Of a stretch of DNA of 24,613 bases, positions 1 to 9,593 are shown in pieces (within the stretch, counting starts at the first letter, position 1; each line of letters begins with the position of its first letter). Made by a program: the position numbers and the translations under genes. The stretch is from Paulinella micropora (lineage: Eukaryota > Cercozoa > Imbricatea > Euglyphida). The stretch spans positions 627,791 to 652,403 of the forward strand of contig BJOX01000056.1 of the NCBI GenBank assembly GCA_009731375.1, given 5' to 3'. The notes under the pieces were generated by a model that worked only from the letters and a program-made list of their open reading frames with translations, was not told where the DNA came from and did no database searches.

Positions 1-31
<31 letters not shown>
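1..31. repeat. (GA)n microsatellite at window edge
   Basis: Uninterrupted GA dinucleotides run from the first bases to about position 31. The true length is unknown because the window starts inside the array. Confidence 0.9.
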
Positions 32-35
<4 letters not shown>

Positions 36-657
36 TCGAGAGATACACAGAGTTTTTTGCATGTGTGCAGTGCGTATTAGAGTGTGACCATCCACGGTGC
101 GTTCAAGTCTGGGAGATCCAGGAGGAGACAGAGAAAGCGCTTGGCTCCCGACTGCAAACACATGAGATTGCCGTTCTGACATGGTAGATCTCTCACGGTG
201 TTATGCCAATTTGGCATAATAGACAATAAAATGCGAACACATTTACGGTAGCAGACTTCTGTAAGGATTGGAACTCACCGTTGTCTTCCAGCCTTGGTGT
301 ATGAGAAATGCCTTCGAACTCCAACGACTGCTCCAGTGGACACGAGAAATCCATCGATATCGCTGCTTCTTTATACTATTGTAATTTCTTTTCAGACTGG
401 CTCTCTTCGCCTCTTCTGTTTTGTCTGGCAGTTGCTTGGCAATGCAGTTACTACGGCATGCTCTCGTGCCCTTTGAACCTTCCCGTGCGGGTAACCGTTT
501 TCACCAAAAAAAGGTTTCGATAGAGCTGCGGACAAGCAAAAATTGGCAAAAGTTTTGTCCCTTACTTGCACGAAAAGCGGGTCCAAAAATAACAAGCCAC
601 TGCCCGTGAAGTTCGCAATGGTAAAAAAGAAAGGGGAAAAGACGTAAAAAACAAACT
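32..657. other. Intergenic DNA, no gene seen
   Basis: Unique sequence with only short open frames and no recognisable protein. A small perfect inverted repeat (TTATGCCAAT followed by ATTGGCATAA) lies near 202-220. I see no tRNA, promoter or other landmark. Confidence 0.5.
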
Positions 658-995
658 ATAATCATACATACATACATAGATACACACATACGTACATACG
701 TACATACATACATACATACATACATACATACATACATACATACATGCACACAGTGTGCATGCATGCATACATACATACATACATACATATGTACATACGT
801 ACATACATACATACATGCATACATACATACATACATACATACATACATACATACATACCTACGTACGTACGTACGTACGTACGTACGTACATACATACAT
901 ACATACATACATACATACATACATACATACATGCATACATACATACATACATGTACATACATACATACATACATACATACTTACATACACACTCA
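658..995. repeat. (CATA)n tetranucleotide array
   Basis: About 340 bp of CATA/TACA units with blocks of variant units: CGTA near 858-890, and TGCA/ATGC near 742-768, 815 and 930. The open frames through it (Tyr-Ile-His-Thr and Tyr-Val-Cys-Met repeats) are by-products of the period-4 repeat, not genes. Confidence 0.95.
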
Positions 996-1090
996 ACTTC
1001 TGACAAAGCTATTTTAGCTGTGAAGAGCACCCTCGATAATGCTCCGCTTTGAATTGTGTTTTCCATGTCTGTGTTTTCCTTGTTTGCTCG

Positions 1091-1260
1091 TGGTATAGGA
1101 AGGCACTGCAGGTTGCTGCAGATAAGAGGGTGAGCTGGCCGACACAGAAGTTTGTTTGGTTAGCAGCAGGTTTCTTGGTATAGGAAGGCACTGCCGGTTG
1201 CTGCAGATTAGAGGGTGAGCTGGCCGAAACTGAAGCTTGTTTAGTTAGGAGCAGATTTCT
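1091..1260. repeat. 85-bp direct tandem duplication
   Basis: Two adjacent copies, 1091-1175 and 1176-1260, both start TGGTATAGGAAGGCACTGC. By eye they differ at 8 of 85 positions (about 91% identical) with no indels. No open frame runs through them. The period is not a multiple of three. Confidence 0.9.
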
Positions 1261-1654
1261 TCAGAATCACTCCATGAACAAATAATCCAGGATGAGTGGG
1301 TGCATCCCTGGCGTCAGTGAGGTTTCTTTCCGCAGCAATGCAGTTATTTCTTTTTCGCAGAGCATAGGAGATAATGGTGCAATCACATTCTCTGCTTCCT
1401 CCTCCTCCTCCTCCTCCAACGACAAAAATTATTATGTTGATTATGCGGACAAACATAACTACTGCTGATGTATTACCGTACCTACCGTACCGTGCGGGCC
1501 TACCATACCTACCGTGGCTGTACCTAAATATACATACATACAGTAGTACATACAAGATCTCATACATACACAGCATCAGATGATATCATCTTGAAACGTA
1601 ATATTTAAAGTAATGGTTGAATTTGAAAGTTCAAAGCCATAATTTGAACTAATA
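1261..1654. other. Intergenic DNA with short CTC and TACCG runs
   Basis: Holds a short CTC run (about 1398-1420), TACCG-type repetition (about 1471-1520) and scattered CATA units near 1530-1570. No gene is recognisable on either strand. Confidence 0.5.
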
Positions 1655-1656
1655 TA

Positions 1657-1938
1657 TTACTCGGTACATTCAAGTTTCAAACCCAGCCATCAAATTTGAG
1701 TTAAGGGTCAGATTTCAGATTAGCTGTCAGATTTTAGATTAGCTGCCAGAATTCAAATGAGTTCCGAATTTAACGGCAACATTTCGTAAAAATAATACAG
1801 ATTTTGCGGACGTATATAGCCGTTAAATTGAACTAATTTGAATTCTGACTACTAATTCGAAAATCTGACCGCTAATCTGAAATCTAGCCGTTGACTTAAA
1901 TTCGATGGCTGAGTTTGACACTTGAATGTACCGAGTAA
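1657..1938. mobile_element. Foldback MITE, 282 bp, TA-flanked
   Basis: Nearly the whole element is an imperfect inverted repeat. The left arm (1657-1777) starts TTACTCGGTACATTCAAG and the right arm (1819-1938) ends with its exact reverse complement; the loop is about 41 nt. TA sits directly outside both ends (1655-1656 and 1939-1940), as expected of a target duplication made by Tc1/mariner-type transposases. The arms contain a 19-bp tandem motif (TCAGATTTCAGATTAGCTG and a one-base variant) around 1709-1746. There is no coding capacity, so this is a non-autonomous element. Its ends match those of the element at 4220-4427. Confidence 0.85.
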
Positions 1939-1984
1939 TAATCAACTTCAAATACTACTAATTCATGTAACTTATTATGAAAAG

Positions 1985-2235
1985 GAGGAGCAAGCCTGGG
2001 CGGCAAATCTAAGCTAAGCTAAACTAATCAAGATCAAAGCTAGGCTGACCCAACTCAGTGAACTAGTATAATCAAAGCTACTATGATGCAAAGCTAAACT
2101 AAGCTACTTGAAGCAAAGCCAAACAAAGCTACTGAGAGCTTGAAGTTCACGAGCTAAGCCAGTCTTGAAGCCTGACCAAGCAAAGCAAAGCTAAGCTCTG
2201 TCTTGCTCAAGCAAAGCTAAGCTGAGCTAACAGCG
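1985..2235. repeat. AGCTA/AAGCTAAGCT low-complexity tract
   Basis: Degenerate repetition of AAGCTAA, AAAGCTA and GAGCTAA words without a fixed period. It reads like a decayed short-period repeat. No open frame. Confidence 0.6.
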
Positions 2236-3386
2236 ATCATTTTCATCGGGACAGGACTTTGGTCCCGGTCCGGCAGCGGGGGTGCACGCAACCGTGCCCG
2301 GGCCTGACCTCATCTGCCTCAAGTCCGCACCACTCCCAAACATAGTTGAGGCCTAGGGTGTCGAAACATTAGTGAAAACATGCTTTATCACTTCCTCTTG
2401 CATAATATTAAATAGTTGACTATTTGGGAAAGAATAAGTTGAAACAACGGGCTCCACTTGCTGTTCCTTGCTTTTACCCTTGCTGCTTCAGTCATGTAGT
2501 GAAGGCAGCAGCAGCCAGCCGGCCTGAAAGGCAGGGTGCGGGCACGGTGAGACGCACACGCACCAAGTCAAACTACGTCCAAGCAAAGAAATAGAAGCAG
2601 ATAATCACTGTCTTGCTGAGATAGCTCTCAGCATGAATCTATGCGGCCTGGTTTGTGATGTTTAGCCTCAGAACTGTCGTTGCGGACTTGGAAAAAAATA
2701 TACTTTTCACCTACTCTAGCCGACCCACTTCTGGTCACTCTAAGTCAAAGTCAGCAACTGCTCGTGTTTATTTATTCAATGAAAAATGATTTCTAACGCT
2801 TTCTAACAATTCAATACTACCGGCCACGTCTTTCCATATCATCCGTAGTTAGCATGTTGAAATAAACGCCGCGCAGTAAAATCGGTGCGTTCTAACTAAG
2901 GCATTTAAACTAAAATAGATTTTTTTACAATTTTTTTTATTACTACTATACATGTCTTGACCTACTGCTTACTCAAAAAAACAGTTGTGCCACGGTATGT
3001 CATGTATTGCTTACACAATAAATAATTAAAAACAAGACGTGCTGATTCAGTAAGGTTTTTAAAAAAAATCACTATGACAGACTTTAAGGAAAATAATTGG
3101 AAACTAGAGTCAGTGAGCAGGTGTTTAAGTTATGCTCTTTTTATCTATAGCTTTACTTTTTTTAAAAACGCTTGTGGTTCTTTATTCTTAGGGAGCCACT
3201 TTTTAAATTTTAAACAAATATTCACGCCGGCCCGCAGGGACATAAAGGAAACTCACGATGAGCCATTTCAAGTCAGTGATCCCGCCACGTTTTTTTCAGG
3301 ACTTCAATTTTTTTTCTAGTAAAGCTCTCAGTCTCAAGATTCTCAGTCTGGAATTCCACGACATGTCTTCAAAATGCTAAGTCTTC
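2236..3386. other. Intergenic DNA, no supported gene
   Basis: Unique, moderately A+T-rich sequence. An 81-codon open frame at 3074-3319 is Phe-rich, matches nothing I recognise and ends in a T-run, so I do not call it. No RNA gene or transposon end is evident. Confidence 0.5.
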
Positions 3387-4217
3387 ATGCCACATCCAAA
3401 GAAAAAGAAGGGTTGGGGAACTCACCATAAGGGTCCTCACCGTGTTGCAACAACAGACACTGCCAAAAGACAGGCAAACCGTTCAGACAAGGCTGAGAAA
3501 GCAGCCAAAAGACTCAAGACTCAAGAGGCAAGAAAGAAGGAAAAGGAAGAGAAAGATGAAGAGAATGAAGGACGCGGCCTGAGAGAGTGAGGAGGATGGA
3601 GAGACAGAGAGGGAGGAGATTGTAGATGTAGAGAAAGAGAGATTAGGAGTGCCGCAAAGCCATAGAATAATCAACACATTCACATCTCCAGACGGTAGAC
3701 AGACATACACACAGCACAAGAGAGACCACAAAGACTACTTCACACTTGCGACACCAGAGGTTAGGGAAAAGAAAAACGAGAAAGGTAAGATGCAAGAAAA
3801 GAAGACAGTTATGCAGGAGCTTAGGTTTCAGGCAGAGACACACAGTAGGTTTAGAAAGATAGAGGAGGAGGCGATGAAAGAGTTTGGGAGCGCATTTGAT
3901 AGCTTTGTAGAGAGAGACTAGCTCACAGCTGAGGAAATTAGGGAGACAGTAGACAGAGTGTTATTGTATATGATGCAACCTAACGCTAGTGAGAAAGAAG
4001 TGACCGAATTGTAAGCTGTTAGCAATCATCCACACATAACAGGCACCATGCTAAAGAATAGGAGAAGGAATGAGTTAGAGCCACAAGCAAGATTTGTACA
4101 AGTTAAGGCTTAGTAGTGACAACAAGTGTGTAACAGCAGATTTACGAAGGATTTAAGCAAGTGCAGATAAGACTTATTTGACTAGTAAGTTAGGTGAAGC
4201 TTGTAAGATAGCTGAGC
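3387..4217 (+). pseudogene. Decayed gene, N-terminal part (basic/charged protein)
   Basis: From ATG 3387 the frame encodes a Lys-rich segment (PHPKKKKGWGTHHKG, then alternating K/E/R) ending at TGA near 3588. The adjoining frame carries on at once with an acidic stretch and a protein-like segment containing RIINTFTSPDGRQTY and HKDYFTLATPEV, stopping at TAG 3919-3921. In the same frame, after the stop, LTAEEIRETVDRVLLYMMQ remains protein-like, then further stops follow. One frameshift near 3585 and several nonsense changes explain this best. I infer, without proof, that it is the N-terminal half of the decayed gene continuing at 4430, split by the MITE at 4220-4427. No function is recognised for this half. 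Confidence 0.55.
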
Positions 4218-4219
4218 TA

Positions 4220-4427
4220 TTACTGTGGACATTCAAGTGGCAAACTATCCCACTTTGATCTCATCGTTCTTCATCAATCTAAGTGATACGACAAATCTGA
4301 AGCCAGCATTGGAAAGCTAAAGACAACAGCTTTCCAACGGTGTGCGCTACATTTCCGTATTTCAAACATTGATTGAGAAAGATGAGGTCAAAGTTTGATG
4401 GTTTTGCCACTTGAATGTCAACAGTAA
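4220..4427. mobile_element. Foldback MITE, 208 bp, TA-flanked
   Basis: The left end TTACTGTGGACATTCAAGTG pairs with the right end CACTTGAATGTCAACAGTAA with one mismatch. The inner arms pair imperfectly (ACTTTGATCTCATC against GATGAGGTCAAAGT). The centre is a perfect 10-bp hairpin, TTGGAAAGCT and AGCTTTCCAA. TA lies outside both ends (4218-4219, 4428-4429). The first 25 bases align with the end of the element at 1657-1938, so both belong to one non-autonomous Tc1/mariner-like family. It appears to split a decayed coding region. Confidence 0.85.
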
Positions 4428-4429
4428 TA

Positions 4430-5953
4430 AGGATAGCGATAGCAGGTGATGGAGCTAAGGTAGTAGCACACTGCCATAATATTAAAATAATAACTTTAGC
4501 TTTAAAGTTGATGGCAGTGCAGATAGTGACGGTAATTTTCTCGATTTATATCCTCCCCCCACCTCCACTGCTGGACTTTTACCATTGCTCAATGCAAGGT
4601 TCCGGAGAAGTATGATGCCTTGGAGGATAGGGTCATGCCCACGTTAAAGGACTGGCAGCGTTGCGTTTCTCGGGCTGGCATTGCCCATCACTAGGCGAAA
4701 AAATTCCCGTCCGTTTTCTGCAGATAGGGGACATGTCGTGAAATTTACAGGTTTCCGGACATAAAGACGCTGGCAGCACATACTTCTGCCTGTACTGTAA
4801 ATGCACCAAGCACTCAGGAGAGGTAACTTAAGGAAAAAATGGGTGATAACTCGATATAGAAACGACGACGACCAGGATAGCAGGAGGAAGGAGGAGTCAT
4901 TGCTTTGGTTTGTTGAGGTGGCAGATATAATACCAGACTTGCTGCACATTAAGTTGCGGGTGCATGGGCTGTTTTTTGAAAGTTACTGAAGGAAATAATG
5001 GAGGAAAGTTACTGAAGGAAATAATGTGTTTTGGCACTTTGAAGGGCCAGAGGGTGCGCCGAAAAAAAAGGAAGATATTATTCTTTGTGTCGACAATATA
5101 CTGCACGCTGTGGGCGTGTACGGCGTGACAATCACAATCACTACGTCGTCAGACGGTGTAAAATCGTTTGAATTCAAATGCCATCAGCAAGGGAAAGTGT
5201 TGCGGCGCTTGTTTAATCAGGTGCTAGAGGACATAGTGGACTTTTCGCCGCTGATGAAAATAGGTAGATGGGAACGAATTAAACAGTTTTGGAAAGCCTG
5301 ACTGCCAGTGGCTAATCCTCAACAATCCTGACATTAGTTTTACTAATCAGCAGGCGTAGGAGTGGCAGGTTTAATACTGTCCTGATATTCCGCCTTCTCA
5401 CGGAGACTAATGCCCAGCCCCTTCACCCCAAGGTGGAGTCGGGCGAGTGGTACTTGCGAGGAAAGGAGAATAAAGCCCATCACCCAGAGGCCCTGGTTCG
5501 TGACTCTGAAACGCAACAGCCTGTTCGAGACCCCAACATCGGGGGTGGGCTGCGATCGCGAGACGTGAAGTGGCAGGACGTCATGCGTGTGCCCACTTAT
5601 TTGAACAACTTCATAACGCCATACATTCATTGGTGTTGACAAGTTGGCATTGCCACGCAAAAGAGTTTCTGTGTCGGCATAGGTCGATTTATTGAGCGTC
5701 ATGTCAATCGTTGGAACAAAGGAACAATCACAACGGCCAAAACTTTTTCCGCGCCAACAGCAGACGTAGTAGTAGTCAGTTTTTGATGGAGATGATGACT
5801 AAACAGTGCGTCGCCCGCCCAGTGCTTGTTAAACAGGGAGTGGTGGTGCGGGATAAGACCTTTGTGTGCTCGTGGTGCGGCCAGGCCTTTGTTCAAGAAG
5901 GTCGCATGCTGCGCCGGCACAGATCCAAAAATGGACTCGGAGGCGATGCCTGA
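4430..5953 (+). pseudogene. Decayed gene of a repeated GDGA-motif protein family, C-terminal part
   Basis: Coding fragments in order but in changing frames: RIAIAGDGAKV just after the MITE (4430-4462); STYFCLYCKCTK (4778-4810) preceded by in-frame stops; IIPDLLHIKLRV (about 4930-4965) in another frame; a segment with HAVGVYGVTI and RWERIKQFWKA (5026-5301); FITPYIH (about 5610-5632); and a Cys-x2-Cys segment FVCSWCGQAF (about 5861-5890), stopping at 5953. The order GDGA, zinc-ribbon-like Cys cluster, PDLLH, TPYIH, C-terminal Cys pair matches, from memory, a family of uncharacterised proteins present in many copies in several animal and some fungal genomes; those may be transposase-derived. At least three frameshifts and five stops make it non-functional. 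A 26-bp tandem duplication (4978-5026) lies inside. Confidence 0.6.
4978..5026. repeat. 26-bp tandem duplication inside the decayed gene
   Basis: GAAAGTTACTGAAGGAAATA followed by ATG occurs at 4978-5000 and again at 5004-5026, separated by GAG. The 26-bp period is not a multiple of three, so it would shift the reading frame and is probably one of the lesions. Confidence 0.9.
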
Positions 5954-6014
5954 TGAAATCTTTCTGTCTTGCCAAACCAAATTGACAAACTCCAAGATAG
6001 TATATTATATTAAT

Positions 6015-6039
6015 AATAAATCAATAATAATTTAATAAA
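6015..6039 (+). terminator. Possible poly(A) signals
   Basis: Two AATAAA hexamers at 6015-6020 and 6034-6039 follow the end of the decayed gene by 60-90 bases. The local sequence is very A+T-rich, so they may be chance. Confidence 0.25.
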
Positions 6040-6143
6040 CACTTAGCCTGCACGGTTAACAGTTGATATAGTCATTTATTTTCACTTTGGCAGCCTAGGA
6101 GACAGAGACACTACGGTTGATGCGCGGCCGGATGGGATGGGAA

Positions 6144-6182
<39 letters not shown>

Positions 6183-6192
6183 NNNNNNNNNN
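6144..6192. other. 39-base G run and assembly gap
   Basis: G homopolymer at 6144-6182 followed by ten N (6183-6192). A run of this length beside a gap may be a sequencing artefact. Linkage between the two sides should be treated with care. Confidence 0.9.
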
Positions 6193-6316
6193 TGGTTTTG
6201 TCAGTAATTTGCCATGGACTTCAATTTATTTAAAAATAATAATAAAATAAAAAAAAATCGTATTAAGAACAAGAACAAGGAAGAAGAAAGAACGGGAAGA
6301 AATTTCGGAAGAAGAC

Positions 6317-6604
6317 AAAAGAAGAAGAAGAAGAAGAAGAAGAAGAAGAAGAAGAAGAAGAAGAAGAAGAAGAAGAAGAAGAAGAAGAAGAAGAAGAAGA
6401 AGCCAAGAAGAAGCCAAGAAGAAGCCAAGAAGAAGAAGAAGAAGAAGAAGAAGAAGAAGAAGAAGAAGAAGAAGAAGAAGAAGAAGAAGGAGGAGGAGGA
6501 GGAGGAGGAGGAGGAGGAGGAACAGAAAGAGGAGGAGGAGGAGGAGGAGCAGCAGCAGCAGCATGAAGTAGTAGTAGTAGTAGTAGTAGTAGTAATAGTA
6601 GTAA

Positions 6605-6649
<45 letters not shown>

Positions 6650-6660
6650 CAGTAGTAGTA

Positions 6661-6717
<57 letters not shown>

Positions 6718-6756
6718 GTAGTAGTAGTAGTAGTAGTAGCAGTAGTAGTAGTAGTG

Positions 6757-6814
<58 letters not shown>

Positions 6815-6864
6815 AAGAAGAAGAAGAAGAAGAAGAAGAAGAAGAAGAAGAAGAAGAAGAAGCT
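6317..6864. repeat. Compound trinucleotide array GAA-GGA-GTA-ATA-GTA-GAA
   Basis: Blocks in order: GAA (about 6317-6487, broken by GCCAAGAA units), GGA (6488-6550), a short AGC block, GTA (6567-6663), ATA (6664-6716), GTA (6717-6812), GAA (6813-6864). The long open frames over it (Lys/Glu/Val/Ile runs one way, Leu/Tyr/Phe the other) are repeat artefacts. Confidence 0.95.
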
Positions 6865-6896
6865 TAAGTTATTAGTTGCAGTTGTAGTAATAGTAG

Positions 6897-7275
6897 TACA
6901 TACATACGTGCATACAAGGTCATACATACATACATACATACATACATACATGCATACATGCATGCATGCATGCATACATGCATGCATACATACATACATA
7001 CATACACACATACATACATACATACATACATACGTATGCTGTACTAAACGTACACATGTAGATATGAATGTATGTATGTATGTATGTATGTATGTATGTA
7101 TAACGTATGTATGTATCTATGTATGTATGTTATGTATGTATTTATGTATGCATGCATGCATGCATGTATGTATGTATGTATGTATGTATGAGACTTGTAT
7201 GTATGTATGTATGTATGTATGTATGTGTATGCGTGTATACATGTATGCATGCATGTATGTATGCATGCATGGCAT
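6897..7275. repeat. Strand-switching CATA / TATG array
   Basis: CATA units with GCAT variants fill 6897-7033. After a short unique stretch (about 7034-7064) the repeat continues as TATG/GTAT units to about 7275. The halves are reverse complements in type and variant, so together they form a large potential hairpin. No gene. Confidence 0.9.
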
Positions 7276-7289
7276 TGCCGTGCATGCAT

Positions 7290-7633
7290 GTCGTGTGTTT
7301 CTGTTTGTTCTGAGGCTCTTGCAGCTCAACTGAAGTTGGATGGCCTAAATAGACATGACGAAGAAAGGCCATCAGTCGAGACATTTACAGCAGAAGATAA
7401 TTATTGTTGTAAACGAGGCATGTACAATTCAATTATTGTATAGGATAATGTAACCTTCGCTGGTTTGTCCCTTTCAACGCCTAGGAGTTACATATGTGTG
7501 AGTGAGTTCATCTACAGTGGTATTATCTTCTGCTGTAAATGTCTCGACTGATGGCCTTTCTTCGCCATGTCTATTTAGGCCATCCAACTTCAGTTGAGCT
7601 GCAAGAGCCTCAGAACAAACAGAAACACACGAC
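7290..7633. repeat. Near-perfect 111-bp inverted repeat with 120-bp spacer
   Basis: The left arm 7291-7401 and right arm 7522-7632 are reverse complements with one mismatch seen (GACATGACG against GACATGGCG); one extra base pair at 7290/7633 extends it. The spacer is 7402-7521. Both arms, read outside-in, encode the same short open peptide (containing CSEALAAQLKLDGLNRH, with D/G at the mismatch), joined to different flanks. No target duplication is seen. It is either a foldback element or an inverted duplication of an exon fragment. Confidence 0.85.
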
Positions 7634-7983
7634 AAACTGACGGCTCTCAGCAGCAACAATCCATCAAAGCGCCAAAATCACCGTATTTTACGTGAAGTCT
7701 GTGAAGTTTTTTGAATTCTCGTCTGTTTTGCCAAGTTCAACTAGTACTGGTAGTAGCTTCTGTCCTCGTCTCTCCTCAGTGTTACTTGTGCCTGTACTTG
7801 TGTTGTACGTGTGTCTGTAGATGTGGCTGAGCTTCGAGGCTGTGATTTTTTGCTTTCACTGTTGTATATCTGTATATATAGCCTAGATAGCTAGCCATAG
7901 GCCTTCATCACTTACAATTAGCATTATAGTGTACATACTATGCACATTTACATATACATGTAGATAAACCCCGTTTCTCTAGC
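7634..7983 (+). promoter_or_regulatory. Intergenic leader with weak TATA candidate
   Basis: Unique sequence upstream of the gene starting at 7984. TATATATA at 7873-7880 lies about 105 bases before that ATG and could be a TATA box. Nothing else is recognisable. Confidence 0.25.
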
Positions 7984-9452
7984 ATGTATACGCCGTCCGA
8001 CTCCGATTTCGACGATTACTATGATGAAGTGGCACAAGACTTGTTTTCTGAGGAGATGGAGAGTGTGAAGAAGCTAGAACAGGAGCGGGCAATAGAAAAG
8101 AACGGTGAAGCAAAGGAGGAGGATGAAGAAACAGAGGACCAGGATGATAAGAATATCGATGTTCAGAAGGATGAGGAGGATGAGGATGAGGAGGAGGATG
8201 AGGAGGAGGGTGAGAGAGGAGGAGGAGGAGGAGGAGGGTGAGAGAGGAGGAGGAGGAGGAGGAGGAGGAGGAGGAGGAGGAGCGGGAGGAGCCAGGGTCG
8301 GAACGCAAGGAAGGAAGGCTGAGCAAAGTAGATGATTTTATCCTCGACACTGCCATAGTTGCTGCTGCGCTTGGAACGAATGGAAGGCTTGGATATTGGT
8401 CGCTAAGCGAATTATCCGATAAGGATTTCGAAAAAGGCGAAATCTGTGCAGAACGATGTTGCAGGATCAACAAACCTAAGTTGGTCGAGCACCTCAGCGT
8501 ATGAAGACACTACGGTGGAAGCATGAATTCTTTCTTGCGCAAAAGGTATGCCTGCAGATGCAAGGTAAGACGAAGAAGAAATCTCATGGTTGGAGAATAG
8601 CAGAATTTTTGCTTTAGGGAAGTGAATCAATGCCAACCTTACTTGTTTGCTTTTACAACGAGAAGGAGGAAAAAAAGTTTTGGGGTATTCCTGACATTAT
8701 GTCACATGTCGCTAGCACAGGCAAGAGCACATTGAAACAGCTTGAAAACGCAAGGTCTTTGGTTGCAGACTGGATGAAAGCTGACGATTTTGATAGCTCA
8801 GCATGGAGACTGACTCTGACTGCAGAAGCAAAGGATGAGAACATAGAAGGTAACACAGGCGAAAGCGATGTAGATGCATCCAATCCTACGCAGCAAAAAG
8901 AAGCACCGCGCTTGAGACGCAACAACCAAAGGAGACTGAAAAGAGAAGTGCGAACAAGGCCTGAGAGGTTTGAGAGGTGAAACTGGAGAAAGGGGAGAAA
9001 AGGGAGAAAAGGGAGAAGCAGGTCCACCAGGTCGGCCAGGTCAGTCTGGATCTAAGATGTGGGTAAATGCATTGGAACGACAGAATGAGCGCTATCATAC
9101 TATTGCATCGCTCGCAATCACGAAAGCAGCAGAAGTATCTCTAGCGTATGCACCAAATCATGCAGCCAATTTATCTCAACCTGTCAAAAAACAAAAAACC
9201 GATAGTGCTGTTCTAGCTGACACAATTGCACTGACTTTCTTGCGGACCAAAAAGCTTCCAAATCCAAATAGTTCTGAAACAATATTTCGTGAAGACATTC
9301 TTCAGTCGCTCTTGGCCTTGAAGTGCCTCACAATGAGTCAAAAAACTCAGCTAGAGCTTACTTGGCTGAAGGAGGAAAACAGCGTTGATCCACCTCGTGA
9401 TTGTGCTAGTTTGATAGCTAAGCTTGTGGAGGCTGTAAAAGCTGTCATCTAA
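7984..9452 (+). CDS. Unrecognised acidic protein with collagen-like stretch; frame breaks
   Basis: ATG 7984 opens a strongly acidic N-terminus (YTPSDSDFDDYYDEVAQDLF, then Glu/Asp runs). The frame is lost in a GGA microsatellite (about 8180-8285), which contains a local duplication of GGGTGAGAGAGGA. It resumes as GRLSKVDDFILDTAIVAAAL and runs to TGA 8502-8504. A shifted frame continues from about 8498 (MKTLRWKHEFFLAQK), crosses a good 72-nt intron (8546-8617) and encodes LLVCFYNEKEEKKFWGIPDI onward to 8980. A third shift leads to ten Gly-X-Y triplets (8967-9047, with GEKGEKGEAGPPG) and a C-terminal domain with SSETIFREDILQSLLAL, ending at TAA 9452. I recognise no family. It is either a real gene with assembly indels or a young pseudogene. 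Confidence 0.5.
8546..8617 (+). other. Probable 72-nt spliceosomal intron
   Basis: Donor AAG|GTATGC and acceptor TTTTTGCTTTAG|GG. Both splice positions are phase 0 in one frame. Removing it eliminates the in-frame TAG at 8615-8617 and joins the segment ending FLAQK to the one beginning GSESMPTLL. An alternative donor CAAG|GTAAGA at 8565 would not keep the frame. Confidence 0.6.
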
Positions 9453-9481
9453 GTCACTAATATTAAGATTCTAGTCACATG

Positions 9482-9543
9482 CTACTACTACTACTACTAC
9501 TACTACTACTATACTACTATCTTACTATACCACTATACTACTA

Positions 9544-9593
<50 letters not shown>

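Noticed and set aside
3074-3319. 81-codon open frame
   Set aside because: Low-complexity Phe-rich product in A+T-rich DNA, no homology recognised, no start context or splice support.
5343-5702. 119-codon minus-strand open frame
   Set aside because: The plus strand carries the ITPYIH-type motif of the decayed gene here, so the minus frame is best read as a shadow.
6201-7023. Long open frames of Lys/Glu/Val/Ile or Leu/Tyr/Phe runs
   Set aside because: They translate trinucleotide arrays with no non-repeat protein content; their ends coincide with the repeat edges.
8653-9027. Minus-strand open frame opposite the collagen-like gene
   Set aside because: Antisense of a region whose plus strand has Gly-X-Y triplets and an intron with good signals.
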